From Phoronis australis (Eukaryota; Phoronida; Phoronidae), in the NCBI GenBank assembly GCA_002633005.1, contig NMRA01000001.1, forward strand, positions 3,424,229-3,488,228: 64,000 nucleotides of DNA, read 5' to 3'. Below, in pieces: positions 46,961 through 59,725 of the stretch. The translations under genes and the position numbers were made by a program. The notes under the pieces are model-generated. The model made no database searches and was not told the DNA's origin. It saw nothing but the letters and a program-made list of their open reading frames with translations. Every line of letters begins with the position of its first letter. Within the stretch, counting starts at the first letter, position 1.

Positions 46961-49900
46961 CAGTGTCGCCCCGTCTTGGCCCCTACAAGCATACGATTTA
47001 CAATGTGGTAGGTTATGTTTTTGTCATATTGGACCCAATGTGGTCATTGGAATTCGAAATTGGGTCAAGTGAAATTTACTTTTGTACTCTCACAGTGCTT
47101 GGGAGTTGTATGTTTAGAAGTGGCTATGGTTATCACTCCTAATTCCCTGGAGTCACATTATGGTTGATGGTGGTGTTTGCTCTGTCACCAGTAATGACTT
47201 GAGGTTTGTTCCCAGAGTGTTGAGTGTGATTGGTTTATCCACAGATATAATTGGCTGAACATGAAAACCACAAGTGAACCCATTGGCTGCTGCAACTGTA
47301 CTTATATGGCACTAGGCTGCACGCCAGTGGCAGAAATGTAAATGTGAACCATGTGTTGGTTAACATTTTTTGATAAACACCAAGGTCCAATTACTATTAT
47401 ATGGCTATCTGTGGTGAATTCTGTTTAACTTATGCTGGTTATTTCAAGTGATTTCTAAGGAGGACATCAAGTAATTTTGTCCTTTACATTTGTTTTTGGA
47501 AACTTCTCATTATAAGGAAGTAAAGGAAGTCTTTCCAAAGTAATAGTATAAGAAGATAGTTATACCTGCATCATGCATGTAAATCTTTTTATACTTAAAC
47601 ACTCGAAGAATTAAGTGTGTCAAAAATTTTATGCATTTTATGTGAGCACTTTTCTAGATCTACTTATTCATGCAGTGTTTGATGCTGTAATCTTGTCAAG
47701 TAGTTATGAGGTATTATCAGGGGAATGTCTTCTACAAATATTGACCATCAACATTGACCTTTTCATGACCTGGGGGGCAGTCCACCTGACTCAGTACCAA
47801 GATTGTTCCCACCAGTCTCTGAATAGGTGTTTAGTCCTCTTTAGCTGGCCTCCCCCACTATCCATTATTACACCCTTTCTGGTCTACTGGTTAGCCAGAT
47901 TGGAGTGCTGATTAGCCTATTGTCAAGAGTTGTGTGAAGTGTGTTCTTACACAAGCTTTCATGAATGGAGAATACTCAGTGTGCCACTGGCTCACCAGGG
48001 GTCATGGCACCTGCTGCTTTCTCACAGCAGGGTCTCTCCTTTCCTCTCTATCACAACACATTCTGTGTGTTTGAAAAACTAATTTTCTCCTGTGGTGAAG
48101 TGAGGGGAATGGAGTGGAATGAAATCAGAAGGAAGTCTGGCCCCGATAAAGAAAATAAAACTGATGGACATAAAATAATTTATAGGTTATACACGCAATT
48201 TATGCAGTACGTGGTTATAAATATTTTAACTTTCATTGGATAAGACAGGTTACAGTTTCATGTATATTCGTCAGCTGGCAAATTTTTGAATGGTCAATGC
48301 TTGCTGAAGTTGCTTAAAATGTAGTCTTGTTTTGTGTAAGTGTTGGTGTGAAAACTGTCTAAATTGAAATAGGAACAGAAACTCTAACAAATGACTGATA
48401 AGAGGCTTCAGTAGAAACCTAGTCTTGTTACCTTTGACAGTCATTGGTCATATGTACTGATGAGGGGGGTTGTCTGGCTTCAATTAGACCCGCCTGCTAT
48501 TTCCATTTCATTCTCATTAATTAGATAGGTGACTGCTATTTCCAGTTTAATTAGGATTATTTATTAGCCAAACCAGAGCATCATGTATTTAGTGATGCCC
48601 TATAGGCCTTGACCTGTCTTTATACATCCTGCCTTTAAAAATGTGCCCGTCTTCTGCCAACGGACAGACTTAGTGTCTTGGCATTGGTTGCTAGTCATTG
48701 TTATGTGACTGTAAATGCTCACTCTATTTCTAGCAAACATGAAAAATCAAATAAACATTCTTGCAAACATTATGGAGATAAAAGAATGACAGGTATGTTG
48801 GGAAATGTAGAATTCAATAAATGTGGTGCCTAAATAAATTTCGTTCTGTAACATTGCTCTCTTGCTGAATTAAGGCCAAGCTCAAGTTGACAGTTCGCTC
48901 TTGCGAGTTAAATGAAATGGATTTGTGCAAAATTAGTGAACTAACCGTCAGGCCTTTATCAAGGATTTCGAAAATAGTGTGTCCAAAATGGGGTTACCAA
49001 TATTCCAAGGCGTCCATAATTCCGACGCGTAACCTCCCACCCCCAGCAATCCCCCCAAACACACAGATTTTTTTACAAAAAAATGCATAGACCAAGGTTT
49101 TTACATCTAAGTTTACAAAACAGCCTTCTGTAGTGAGCATTTTTAATAAAAAATTGGTGTACACCAATACTTTTACAGTCCTATCAACCAAGTGTGAGCA
49201 TAGCAACATTGTATATACTTTGTATATACATTGTATATTTCTTCCTGCTTTGAAAAAGAGCCTGGCTGTGGGCTTTCAGAGGCTTCCTAGTAATCATCAC
49301 AATGTGTGTGTCCAAACTTGAAAGGTTCCTATTGACAGTGAGCGTCTAAATGATACATTGGGTGTCCTTGCCAGGGCCTCCAAATGATACATTGGGGTCC
49401 TTGCCAGGGACATTAGTGCTAGTTTGGACGCCCAGGACATACGCTGCATAAAGGCCTGCTAACCGTACTTGTCTGGGTTAGAACACAAGGTGCTAAATTG
49501 AGAAACTTAAAGTTGGGGTGGTTGTTAAGTCTGGGTGGGCGTTTACCGTAATGATCCATTCACTCACACAAATACTTTGACCATTTTGTGCACAAGTTCA
49601 GTAATGTAAGAATGCACGAGTCAAATGGTATAAAGTGCCTCTTTTATGACCTGAAAATGACAAGATGCCCGGTGCTGAATGTTATCAAAAGTAAGCAAAT
49701 TGTGTACATATTTTGGGTGCTAAATTTCTATGAGGGTGGGTGGGCAGGTTGACTGGCACTTCTAAGGATGTCTGGGACATGGATGGCCATCAAGCTGAGG
49801 ATGAGTGTTGAAAAGGGAAAATCATGAAAGTTGCGAGGTGGACAATTAGCCAAAGAGGGATGTGTGTCCGATATTTGTTTTATATTCGAGTGAAAAAAAT

Positions 49901-50200
49901 TGGTATTTTGTGTCATTCCAATTATTGACAGGCCTTTAGTTGTAACTGTGAACACATTGTTTAGGGAATGCCTTTGTCGGGGTTTGCCTCTTATCTTGTT
50001 ATGAAGCTCTGTCAGTTATGGTTTGACAGTTAATAAGTTCTACTTTGATATATCTGATAAAATAGTATGGGATTAGATGATGACCATCCCTGTATTTTGT
50101 TGACCTCTGTTTGACCTCTGTCACAGGATGGTATTTAATGTCAGAAGCAGTACATACCATTAAAATTTGACAGGATCTGTGTATGTTGAAAACAATGTAC
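46961..50200. other. Non-coding stretch, putative talin intron 1
   Basis: No supported exon. AATGATACATTGGG followed by TCCTTGCCAGG is duplicated at about 49350-49410, and a TATATAC-rich patch lies at 49208-49240. Confidence 0.55.
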
Positions 50201-50209
50201 TTTACATCG

Positions 50210-51050
50210 CTGACGAAGTTGCTTTTATACTCTCATATCTCCTAAACCCGAGGAGGATCTTCATGAAATTTGGCAAATGTGCTTAGCATAAAGACAATTA
50301 TGAATGGCAATGACTTTGGGAGGAACCTTACTGAGTGGACATTCAGTTTTTATAAGTTCTTGTAGTTCCTTGATGGATTTTCGTGAAATTTGGCAAATAG
50401 CTTTCTAGAGGCAACACCTTTTCATTTTGTGATACATTTAAAATATTCTGTCGGCTTGAAGTTCTGTGCACCCTCTTGTGTCATTTTTTATTTTCTTTCA
50501 ATATTTGCCATGTCCCTTGGTGTCTTCATGGAATTCTTTGTATTGGGGCAGACGATTTTCGGACGACTCCAAAGATAGCAATGTTGCCCACTGGCAATTT
50601 TGTTTTTTTTCCCTTTGTTTCATTATCTGCCGAGTTCGTTGGGGCTTCTCGATGAAATTTGTTCATTCCTTTGGAGGAGAGTGCAGCTGACATTGTTTTC
50701 GGGGGAGTCCGTCTCACTCTGCCATCCCCGAGTGGCAATTTAGGGTTTCTTTCCCTGTACCTCAAGTTTCTTGATAGGTCTTCATGAAATTTGCCATATA
50801 AACGTGTATGAAGGAAATGAGTTTCAGTTTCAGGTTGATCCAGCCATTTTGCTATCCCAAGTGGCACTTTTTATTTTAAATAATTTTAAGTGTCTGCTAT
50901 TGGCATCTGCCTCCGTATCTGCGAAACGACTTGAAAATTTGTAATGAAAGATGTGTTCTTTACTGAGCTGAGCATGGCCGATGCTATCAGAGTGTTTTAT
51001 TGCAGCTCCCCTAGTGACAATTTAAGTTTTCTTTGCATTTGAAAGGACCT
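50210..51050. repeat. CCCCTAGTGGCA-type repeat, tandem cluster 2
   Basis: About five diverged units of roughly 130-180 bp. Each has a (T)CTTCATGAAATTTGGCAAAT-like segment followed by a C(C/T)(C/T)AGTGGCAATTT-like segment and a T-rich tract. Spurious frames on both strands follow the units. Confidence 0.6.
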
Positions 51051-51229
51051 TCGGTATCTATGTACCTTTCAAAAAAGACAACTTACAAAAAACCTATTGC
51101 CGTATGACCACGAGAATGATATAGTGTTGTGAATGACTAATTGTTTCCCATGACTCCTCGTTTCAGAAAATATGTACTTGTATGGATTGCCAATTGCTCT
51201 ATCGCCAGGACTTTGAGTGACGGCTTTAG

Positions 51230-51355
51230 TGACCAATCAGAATGTAGCATTTTTGACACACCTTCGTTTCCAAGCCGCCATTTTACCCGACAAACAACAC
51301 GTTGCCGGGTAAAACTTATTGTTTTGTTTGTCGACATTTCGCAAGGGGGCGGAGC
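51230..51355. promoter_or_regulatory. Promoter-like cluster within the putative talin intron
   Basis: GACCAATCAG (CCAAT box, 51231-51240), GCCGCCATTTTACC (YY1-type, 51274-51287) and GGGGGCGG (GC box, 51345-51352) occur in a short CpG-richer segment. TTTTACCCG (51281-51289) and CGGGTAAAA (51306-51314) form a 9-bp inverted repeat. It could be an alternative start for talin or for a non-coding transcript. Confidence 0.4.
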
Positions 51356-54333
51356 TTGCGATAGGTCAATTGCTAATTACGGTACTTACGCATGTTAAGG
51401 AAGACAATGTTATAATTGGGGATACACATCATGCAGAACTGTTTTTATGGGATACACCATGGGATGAATTTTCTGTAAATTTGCTGTTATTGTTATGCAT
51501 TTTCTAGTAATTTTAAATTGAATATTTCATTTAAATTTGAATGCTGTGTATACTCTTGTCCAATTTTAGGTTTGTGAAGACGTGCGTATTTGGTGATGCC
51601 GGTTTTTTCGAAGCATGACTATTTTAAGAGAACCAAATTTGTTTTTCACGTTAGAACTGGCTATAAACTGCAAACCACTACACAGTATATTTCGCTGGAT
51701 CAGAGTTCCGCAATAGGTTAGCCTGTCCTTGTTGACGGGAGTACTCATTTTTTTATCCTACCTACAGAATGCAGTTCAGTCAGTCCACAAGTACAGGTTC
51801 AGGCAGTCAGCGAACACACGCCAGCTTTTATCGTATCGTGGAGGCCATGCTACAGGAAGTTGATGGCTGCCTGCCCTTTGTGCTATCATTTCTCCCATTA
51901 TGTTGGTATTTGACTTTCAACTTAATGATTTGTCCATGCCATGTGTTTTAAATCTCACCAGTGGCTGCTCTCTGCAATGATCGTTTTATCTTATCCATTT
52001 TCTTTCCTATTGCTGTTCTTGCCACTGACAGCGGCCCTGCTCTTCATAAAAAACCTGAATCACATCTGGTAATCAGGGGATAACCGATTTTATGTTAATT
52101 ACAACCACTCCTGTTCAGGCATTTCACCTCGCCTATCTGAATTTGTCATTAAATGCCGGAAATTTAATGCTCTTTCTAGTCCTACTACTGGCTGTTTAGC
52201 CCCAAACCCTGGATGTCTTATCTATCATCCATTAAGGCAGTCTTCATTCCAGTCGCATATTAAACGCATGTCATTTGTTTGCAAAATTATTCTCCGCATG
52301 ATTGATCGGATGTTGTAATTTGTTTAATCGTTGTCCAGCCTCTAGCTTACTGTTCATTGATGCTATTTTCATCTGTGTCGAGTGTACTGGTTTGTGGAAC
52401 AGCTCTACATTGTCCCTTCTCTTCACTATAAATGCCTGGAGGGATGTCATGACATGTCCAGTCATACTCTCACAGCCTTCTGTCTATGTTGGGTAGTGAT
52501 CTCCTGCCTGGAATGAGCTTCCTACAAGGTCAGTGCAACTCCGCTCCACTATCTGTTTCATGTCTAAACTTCACAAAGTTTTTTATCACACCGGTACAGT
52601 CGTGAGAGTTGATTGACTAAACTTTGAACTATCTAAGGAAATGTTGTAATGGACAGTGGATGTTGTCTGTGATAAAAATTGGTTTCACGTTTGACTGGTT
52701 TAACAGGAATGTGCATCATTTGCCGGCCATTATCTGTGACAGGAAGTTGGATGGAACTGATACTAGAAGTCATTAAGTTATTTAGCCTTCAGTCTGGTTT
52801 GCTGATATTCAATCATTGTGTCCTGGAAGGTGACACTAGATCTGTTCTGACCTGAACATTATGCTTGAGTACTGCCTGTATCCCAATACAGACTGCATTG
52901 TCCATAGTTAACTGGCAATCTTGTGTTTGCCTGCCATCTTGGGGACTGTGAGATGCTAGGGTCTTTTACGGTCACTACCAGGCAAATCTATAACCATTGG
53001 TTTACAAGATGCTGCCCGGAGGCAATCTTCAACGTGTTTTTCTTCTATCAGGTTTATACCGATCTTCAACCAAAGCGTTAAGTGTTCCATCTCGAGCTGC
53101 GACATTGCTGACTAATGGTGAAGTGATTGGTAGCCGTTCACAGATTGTAGAACCAGAGTGGGTAGTGCAGATAGAGCCAGCAGTTGTGGCCCTCAATGTG
53201 TTGAATATATAGACTGGTGGGCCAGCTTATCAACTGCTGCCACTGTTATGTAATAGTACTGTTTCTTCTGTTAGCTAAATATAGTGTTTCCTGTTTCTCT
53301 TGTTAGGTCACATCTTCCTTCAATTTAACTCTCTCCAGACTCTCTTGTACATAGAATTATTAAGATGACCCTTTCCATTAGCAAGATGGTTTTTTCATGT
53401 TCTCATCATGATTTTTGGACCTATTAGCGTGTTTTTGCTACAATACATACAAGTACTGTATACTCTTTGTGTTCCTCTGATCATGTCGGCAGTATTAAAT
53501 TTATCATCAAATTGCTTAATCAAGCTCTGTTTATAGTGTGAAAGGTGATTAAGGGAGGCGAGCTTTGTCATTAGCACAGTTCCCTTGGCAGACATCCATC
53601 ACTCTTTGTTCTAATGTCAAATCAAACCACTTGGCATGACTACTACACAACTCTAGTCTTCTGTTCAGCACATCAAAGTCGGTCTTTGTATACAACCTGT
53701 CACAGTAGCTTCTTTTTCCATATTCCTGACCACAACTCATTTGCATATTTTTGCAGTGAATTGCCATTGTCTGCATGGAATTCTTTTAATTGCCGTATTG
53801 TCGATGTAGTTTGATCATATGATCGATAAGTTAGTTGTCTTACGGCGTTGCACATCTATCTGCACATCTATCTTTTATGGTAGACATTTATGGCACAACT
53901 GGGAATGATAGTGTCGGTAATTATAATTTATATTTGGAATTGTAGGTCTGGGTCTATGCTATTAGTGTCCTTTGTTGTCCTGGTAACGTAATTCCAGGTC
54001 CTGGGATCTAATCTTTGTATTCCAAAATGAACTCAAAACTATTTTTGACTTTTTCTCTTCTACTTTCACCAACTCGAGTTCTGTGCTCGAGTAAGTTATG
54101 GTTTAAGCAGAGGATTGTCTAGACCAAGTTTGCACTTGATGACCTCTAGATTCATGCTATAAGTTCATTGAGTTTATACTCAAACTCGTAACTTTCTAAG
54201 GTAATCTGTTAAATAACTTATCTCTATAAACCCTACAGCATTCCGGCAGAAATAAGTAGACAGTTATCTTGAGTTCACACAAAAAATGTAAAGATAGTCT
54301 GGAGTTGGATTTCAAGTAAAAAGATATGACTGC
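51356..54333. other. Non-coding stretch
   Basis: No exon supported. The minus frame around 53549-53776 is open for about 90 codons but resembles nothing known and lacks splice support. Confidence 0.5.
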
Positions 54334-54353
54334 GGGGGGGGGGGGGGGGGGGG
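54334..54353. repeat. Poly-G run (20 G)
   Basis: Twenty consecutive G. It could form a G-quadruplex, and length errors are likely in sequencing. Confidence 0.9.
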
Positions 54354-54479
54354 CTGGTCTTAAATTTTGTAAATGTACATCTGCTACTTAGTGGTTTTAA
54401 ATGGTCGTTAAGAACGTGACTGTTTTACATGGGTTATGGAGGATGTCTTGCTTTGTTTGTAGGAATAGTTTTCATGAAC

Positions 54480-54800
54480 ATGAGACAGTTAATGGTGAAT
54501 TTAGGACATGTTCAAGTGAATGTTTGACTAGTCCTGGTAAATGCGAGACTAAATAATCCTAGAGTGAAGGACTAGTCTTAGTGAACGCAAAACTAACTTG
54601 TCCTCAGGACTGCAGGACTTGAGGTAAGCAACGCTGTACTAATACTGATGAATGTTGGACTAGTTCTATTGAAGGTGATACTAGTTCTTATGAATGGAGA
54701 ATTAGTTCTAGTGGAAGCAAAACTTAACTAATTTTTGTGAATATAGGTCTAATTCTAGTGAATTTGGAACTACGGTAGTTACAGGGAATGCAATACTAAA
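54480..54800. repeat. Degenerate short-period tandem array
   Basis: About a dozen imperfect units of 20-28 bp on the theme GACTAGTTCTAGTGAATG(T/G), for example near 54525, 54570, 54657, 54690, 54710 and 54745. Strongly decayed. Confidence 0.6.
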
Positions 54801-54816
54801 TAGACCTGGTGATTAT

Positions 54817-55202
54817 AAAGTCTCGTCCACACACAGCCTTCCTTAGAACAACTTGCATTAGTGCAACTTACCCCACTTTGAAGATGAGCGTGCACACACA
54901 CACATCCAATAGCTAGGGTAAGGCGGAAGTTGTCACTCCGTGCGTGACGATGAAACCTAATGCAAGAACGGCGCAGAAGAAACCCGTCTGTATGTAACTA
55001 CAGCTGATAATTACTTCCGCCCAAGGCCCAACCCCACTTTTGTGGCCACACAACGATTACAAGTGGCGCAAGTTATCCCACCTCGATAATATGGAGTAAG
55101 TTGCACCAGTTTAAATAGCGTCCACACAGCCCTCAAACCTAACGACAACTTGTTCCTATAGTAACGTGTTGTTAAGGTAAGTCTGTGTGTGGATGGCACT
55201 TT
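54817..55202. mobile_element. MITE with AAAGT...TCCACACACAG inverted ends
   Basis: Left end AAAGTCTCGTCCACACACAG; right end in reverse complement AAAGTGCCATCCACACACAG. About 386 bp with internal GTCCACACAG and CAACTT words and no coding capacity. A fragment of the same family lies near 39240. Target duplication unclear. Confidence 0.65.
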
Positions 55203-56471
55203 AGACTATGGTCAAGGCTAACTAAGTTTAATAAGTTCTCCAGTTTTATTAGCAATGCAGTGAGAAACTCTAAATTTGAACATCAGATGGCTGTAGTGAA
55301 ACAACTAACCTGCCTTATTAAGAAATGAGTAGCTCATTGTCAGTAAAACAGATCTCCAGTCCCGTTGGATGCCAAATGTACTACGTTTACTTGAGTCGGT
55401 GAAAACGCCAGCAGTTTTTCAGTCCCGAAAATGCTGGCATTTCAGCCATACAGGTGTAAATGTCTGCCAAGTGGTCATCTCGATTTCACTTTTAAAGTGA
55501 AAATTGATGCTCCTTCATTGACTGCAATAAATTAAACACAGGCCTCCTTTCTTCGCCTGTGTCTGTCCTTTGTTTTAAGCAGTGGGCTACAAAAGTGCTG
55601 GCGAAAACATTTTGGGGTGGTACGAACCGCCAGCAAAGTTCTGGTAAAAGTAACCAATACAACCACTGGCATTAGTGGCATTTTTGCGATTAGTGAATGT
55701 GCTGGCGAAGACGCTAGCATTTTAGCCTGGTTGTAAAATGTCTTATCACAGTCACAATATCTGAAAATGAAAAGACCTGAAACTTAAAATTCATGAGGTT
55801 CCCCCTGTTACAGGACTGGTGTCCATTTCATGTCAAGCCGGTTTGATGTGCTGGTTGTGAGGCATGGAAATCTACTTAAACACTACAAAAGGTGTAGCCT
55901 AACTTCCTGTTGTTAATGGTGATGCTGACATGTGTTCTCAACATCCTGCAAAGGGTGGACAATTATTTGTAAATTGAGCATAAAGGTTATGAAGTTCACG
56001 ACTGTCTGCAGATCTGTGCATTTTGTCAAATAGTAACAAAGTGGCAGAAATTAACTTTGAAAAGTAAATATTGCTTGAAAGAAGAAAACTGTAGAACTTG
56101 ATTTTTAATTTTATACGACTTTGTCATTATGGGCGTCATGTGACCATGTCTTTTTAGTAAAATTTATCAAAATTGAACAGTATATTCATCGCTTAACAAT
56201 CCGTATCAATAACGTGACCAAATTTCATTTGTTTAAAAGAAAAACGGTGCAGGTGGTCTGATGTCATTTGTCAGATGTCATCAGATGTGCGCAGGCCTCA
56301 TGGTTGGGCCCATTGCACAAAACACCTGAGCAAAAGCACGAGAGCCCAATTATGGCTCCTCGTGAAAGTCTGCCAGTCTCCTTTAGGAAAATGGACAGAC
56401 GTTTCCATTTGTTGCCGTACACTAAATGTTGTAGGCATGTAACAGTGCCATCCAGTAGGTTGCTCCTTAGC
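55203..56471. other. Non-coding stretch
   Basis: No exon or clear repeat boundary. The words GTGCTGGCGAA and GCTGGCATTT recur at 55420-55730, suggesting a decayed local repeat. Confidence 0.5.
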
Positions 56472-56905
56472 CTATAAAAAGCTGAGCAAGACTCTACCAG
56501 GTGTGAAAGGAGATTCTACGTCAGTACCACACTCGCGACACACAGGGCTCCCCATATGCCCAGTAATGTGTCTGTGTCTGGCTAGGTTGCAGTGGCCCGT
56601 CAAAATTTGAATGACATGTCTTATATCCAATCTTTCTAGACCTAGAACGTTTTTTGAACCTTTTGGTTGGATCACTTTGGGAAAATTCTCCTTGGTCTCT
56701 CTGCAGGAGTTAAGTGATGCCCAGTGGGCTGCTGACTGGCTATGTACCTAGTTGCGTATACTCGTCCTGCAACATCCGTAAGATACCGGGATAGCACAAA
56801 ATGCAGAATGCTTGCTCCTATCTTTGTGAGTCTGTCTGCATTCTCATTGCCATCAATTCCCAGATGTGCCCTGACCCAGCGTATTTTGATGGGTTTTGTT
56901 TAAGA
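56472..56905 (-). pseudogene. 5'-truncated, frameshifted non-LTR retrotransposon ORF2 fragment (RNase H end)
   Basis: The minus strand from about 56900 encodes KIRWVRAHLGIDGNENADRL, the last part of an RNase H domain (WVxxHxGIxGNExAD is its signature). The frame stops at about 56673. A second frame then carries LDIRHVIQILTGHCNLARHR and VCRECGTD, the conserved LTGHxxLxxH...CxxCG region that follows RNase H in Jockey/I-type ORF2 proteins. The two parts are in different frames, and the reverse transcriptase expected upstream is missing, so the copy is dead. Confidence 0.8.
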
Positions 56906-57178
56906 TTGAACTGCAAAAGTCCAACAGAAGCTTGGGACCCCAGCTGAGCAAAGCATCATGTAAAACGTCACCAGGGTATTTCTTGTCCTGAATTGTTTAG
57001 ACTTCTTCACATATTTTGTTTTTAAGGGTAGTGGGCAACCTTTGACCCTTCCATGCCGGAAGCCAAGTCGAGAGGAATCAGTTGAACAAATATTTAGTCT
57101 GTCTTGGGTTATCATTTCTAATCATGATATCAAGGCAGTTTATTGGTAGCAGGACAGTGATATTTTATCAATTGCTTT

Positions 57179-57550
57179 GTGATTGTAGCTGGTGTATTGG
57201 TGAGTGCTTGGGCAAATTTGGATGTGTATGTTGGAGTGCTGCTGAGTTGGCATCACCATGGAGACCACTCAGCTGGGTTGTCTGTTACAATAGGTGGAGG
57301 AAAAAGTGGTGGAAAGTTATCCAAATACTTTGGGACAGCTTTTTATGCTAATATGATACATGTTATGATGCATTATTCACACCACCTTCTTTGTGATAAA
57401 TCGTACGTTGGGTTACCTCACGTATCGTCTTATTTCCAAGAAAGTGGCTTCCACGTTTTAGGTAGGGTGTTGCCGCACATTCAAGTCCCAGAGTATTTAA
57501 TGCCTGGGCGAAAGGGAAAAGGATCATACCAAAGTCAATACCAGGACTAG
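57179..57550 (+). other. Open frame of 123 codons, unknown
   Basis: Begins MIVAGVLVSAWANLDVYVGV and contains a His-rich part and HVLGRVLPHIQVPEYL. No recognised domain, no splice context checked out, and decayed LINE sequence lies next to it. Likely a chance frame or part of a repeat. Confidence 0.12.
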
Positions 57551-59163
57551 TTTTCCTGTAAATCAAATTATACGCTCAAGATGGTATGCACAAAGCCAAG
57601 GTATTCCCTCTGATGATACCTGAAAGAAATTTAATACCAACGGGAGTTGGATACCTACAAGAACCCACTCTTTCTATGCGAGTCCTCCCCGGGGATAGCC
57701 CCCCCGGACTCTTACGTTCTATGTGTGCAATACCTCTCAACATAAGTTGACTACCATTCTCGTATGCGTATTGTTATGAGCAGGAGTCGGGATGTTAAAT
57801 TTGCCTGTCTTGGTTTTGTGTCCCAAGTACTCTGCGTATGTGATTTCCATTTCTTCCATCCACACTTAGGCTTGGTCACGGGTACTTGTTATCAAGCAAT
57901 TTGAGGATGATTTGGAGCAGTTTTTCAGCCTGGTGCTATCTGCCCAGAGATAACGAAGCTGGCAGCCCATGCCTAATGCACAGCTGTTGGCCAACAGTCA
58001 TCCTTCTATCAATTAATTTCCACCAATTTTATACATGTGCTTTTGCTATTACTCAGCGCGCCTGATCTGCGTTTTGTCTGTTACTGTCAATTCTGTAATG
58101 GGTTTTATCTCTTAGCCGTGCTTTTTATGGTGGACATTTGTTGTTGTCATTTTCGCTGAACTGTTTTCGGCAACGAAATCTTAATTGATCAAAATTGTTC
58201 AGTATCGGTTCAATAATACAAGTACAAAAGTTGCGCATATACATATTCATGAGAAAACTATAACTGACAATCAAATTTGATGTTGTGTAGTTATTATGGA
58301 GTCAAAAATTCTGTTACGTATCATTTCCTTTGACCCTAAATATTGTCATAGACTAGAACTGGAATATTAAGCGTTTCAGTTTCAATGTTATTGTAGTTTG
58401 TTTCATTCTTTTGTGTATAGGCTGTAGTAAGAAATAACTGCTGGTGTTGTACGGTTCTATTGATATCAGTTTGCAATTCCAGCCAAATCAACCGAAATAA
58501 AACGGGCCAAAGTTAGTAGCGATAGGTAGGTCAAATTAGCGATTTTGTTGAAATAACCAGAAAACGTTTATGAAAGATGATTTGAACAAATAATCCCAAA
58601 ATGTCTTACGCCCGGAGATCTCCGCATAAAGTTAAAGCTACTTTCTCATAGGACTAATTTTTACAATTTTTTGTATTTACACAGAAGTCAGCAAACTGGG
58701 ATATTTTGTATCTAATTACGTGTTTTCCACGTCCAGTCGGGTACAATTTTTCACAGCAAGGAGTAGAAGCATTTCAAAATAATGGATACGGCTAATTGTG
58801 GTCGATCCTACGCTTGTTTTCAAGCCAAGCCTTGCGTGCCAGAGAAATGAGTCTGGCATTGCTCATTTAGTTTAATAGTCTACAAGGAAGCCATGTATTC
58901 ACCAGCACCTTCATTTAAAAATAGACACTGCCATGATTTACTGAACTTCTCATTCTTTTTCTCCTTGCATTGATTTGTTGTGGGCTGTGAAAAATAGATG
59001 GACCAGTTGAAGGTCGGTAATTTATTTTACAGCATACATGTTTTAGAAGACTTTCTCTCGGAATGAGTGGTTTCAGATTTTTCTATGTAAAGTGTAGTAT
59101 TTGTTCTGGTATTTCTTTGTCTTAGTAAGAGAAACTTGATCCGTGTTGGAACAGGTTAAAATA
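57551..59163. other. Non-coding stretch
   Basis: No exon, RNA gene or clear repeat recognised. Confidence 0.5.
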
Positions 59164-59496
59164 ATATTCAAAAAGCGTTATCTGACCATAAGCAAGGTTA
59201 ATAATATCACCATTAAAACTTTTGTCAATCACGGGGATTGATTTCCTCAGAATGACCATCGTTGTTAAGAGTTTCAGCCAGATGGCACTAGACAATCGAT
59301 AAGCCCGTTGTAGATGAGTGGTAACTCAACCTCCCCCCTCCGTCCCTATTAATAGAGGGGTTGTGCCTGTTGTGCCATCTAATCTGTATGGCTTACCTAA
59401 TTTTTTTAGGAAAATAATGAAAATAACATGATTGAGGAAAGTCTTAATGGTGAGATTATTAACCTTGCTTTTGGTCAGATAACCCTTTGTGAATAT
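59164..59496. mobile_element. Foldback/MITE-like inverted repeat element
   Basis: The left arm (59164-59231) has TTATCTGACCATAAGCAAGG then TTAATAATATCACCATTAA; the right arm (59431-59496) is its near-exact reverse complement. The central part is C-rich (CCTCCCCCCTCCGTCCC). No target duplication evident. Confidence 0.65.
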
Positions 59497-59579
59497 GTTT
59501 TTTGTCAAACCGGTGAACGTTTTTGCTCATGTTAAAAGGACATTATCGGCATGAAAAGTGATAGAAAGTACAAGCCCTG

Positions 59580-59725
59580 CGTTCTCAGCCAAATGTTTTG
59601 TTGGCAGGGCTAAATCCCAATCCATAAATGACAGAGCATGTAAGCGTATTTAAACTGGTAATGTCATCGGGCTTCATTTTAACGAGTGTCTATCAGACAA
59701 TGGTGAGAACTGGCAATTTATTATA
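59580..59725. repeat. Dispersed repeat, copy B
   Basis: Counterpart of 45330-45485: GGGCTAAATCCCAATCC, ATAAATGACAGAG, AAACTGGTAATGTCAT and GAGAACTGGC in the same order and spacing. Confidence 0.5.

Noticed and set aside
57179-57550. 123-codon plus frame as a gene
   Set aside because: Composition and lack of domain, splice and start evidence do not support it; kept only as a low-confidence note.
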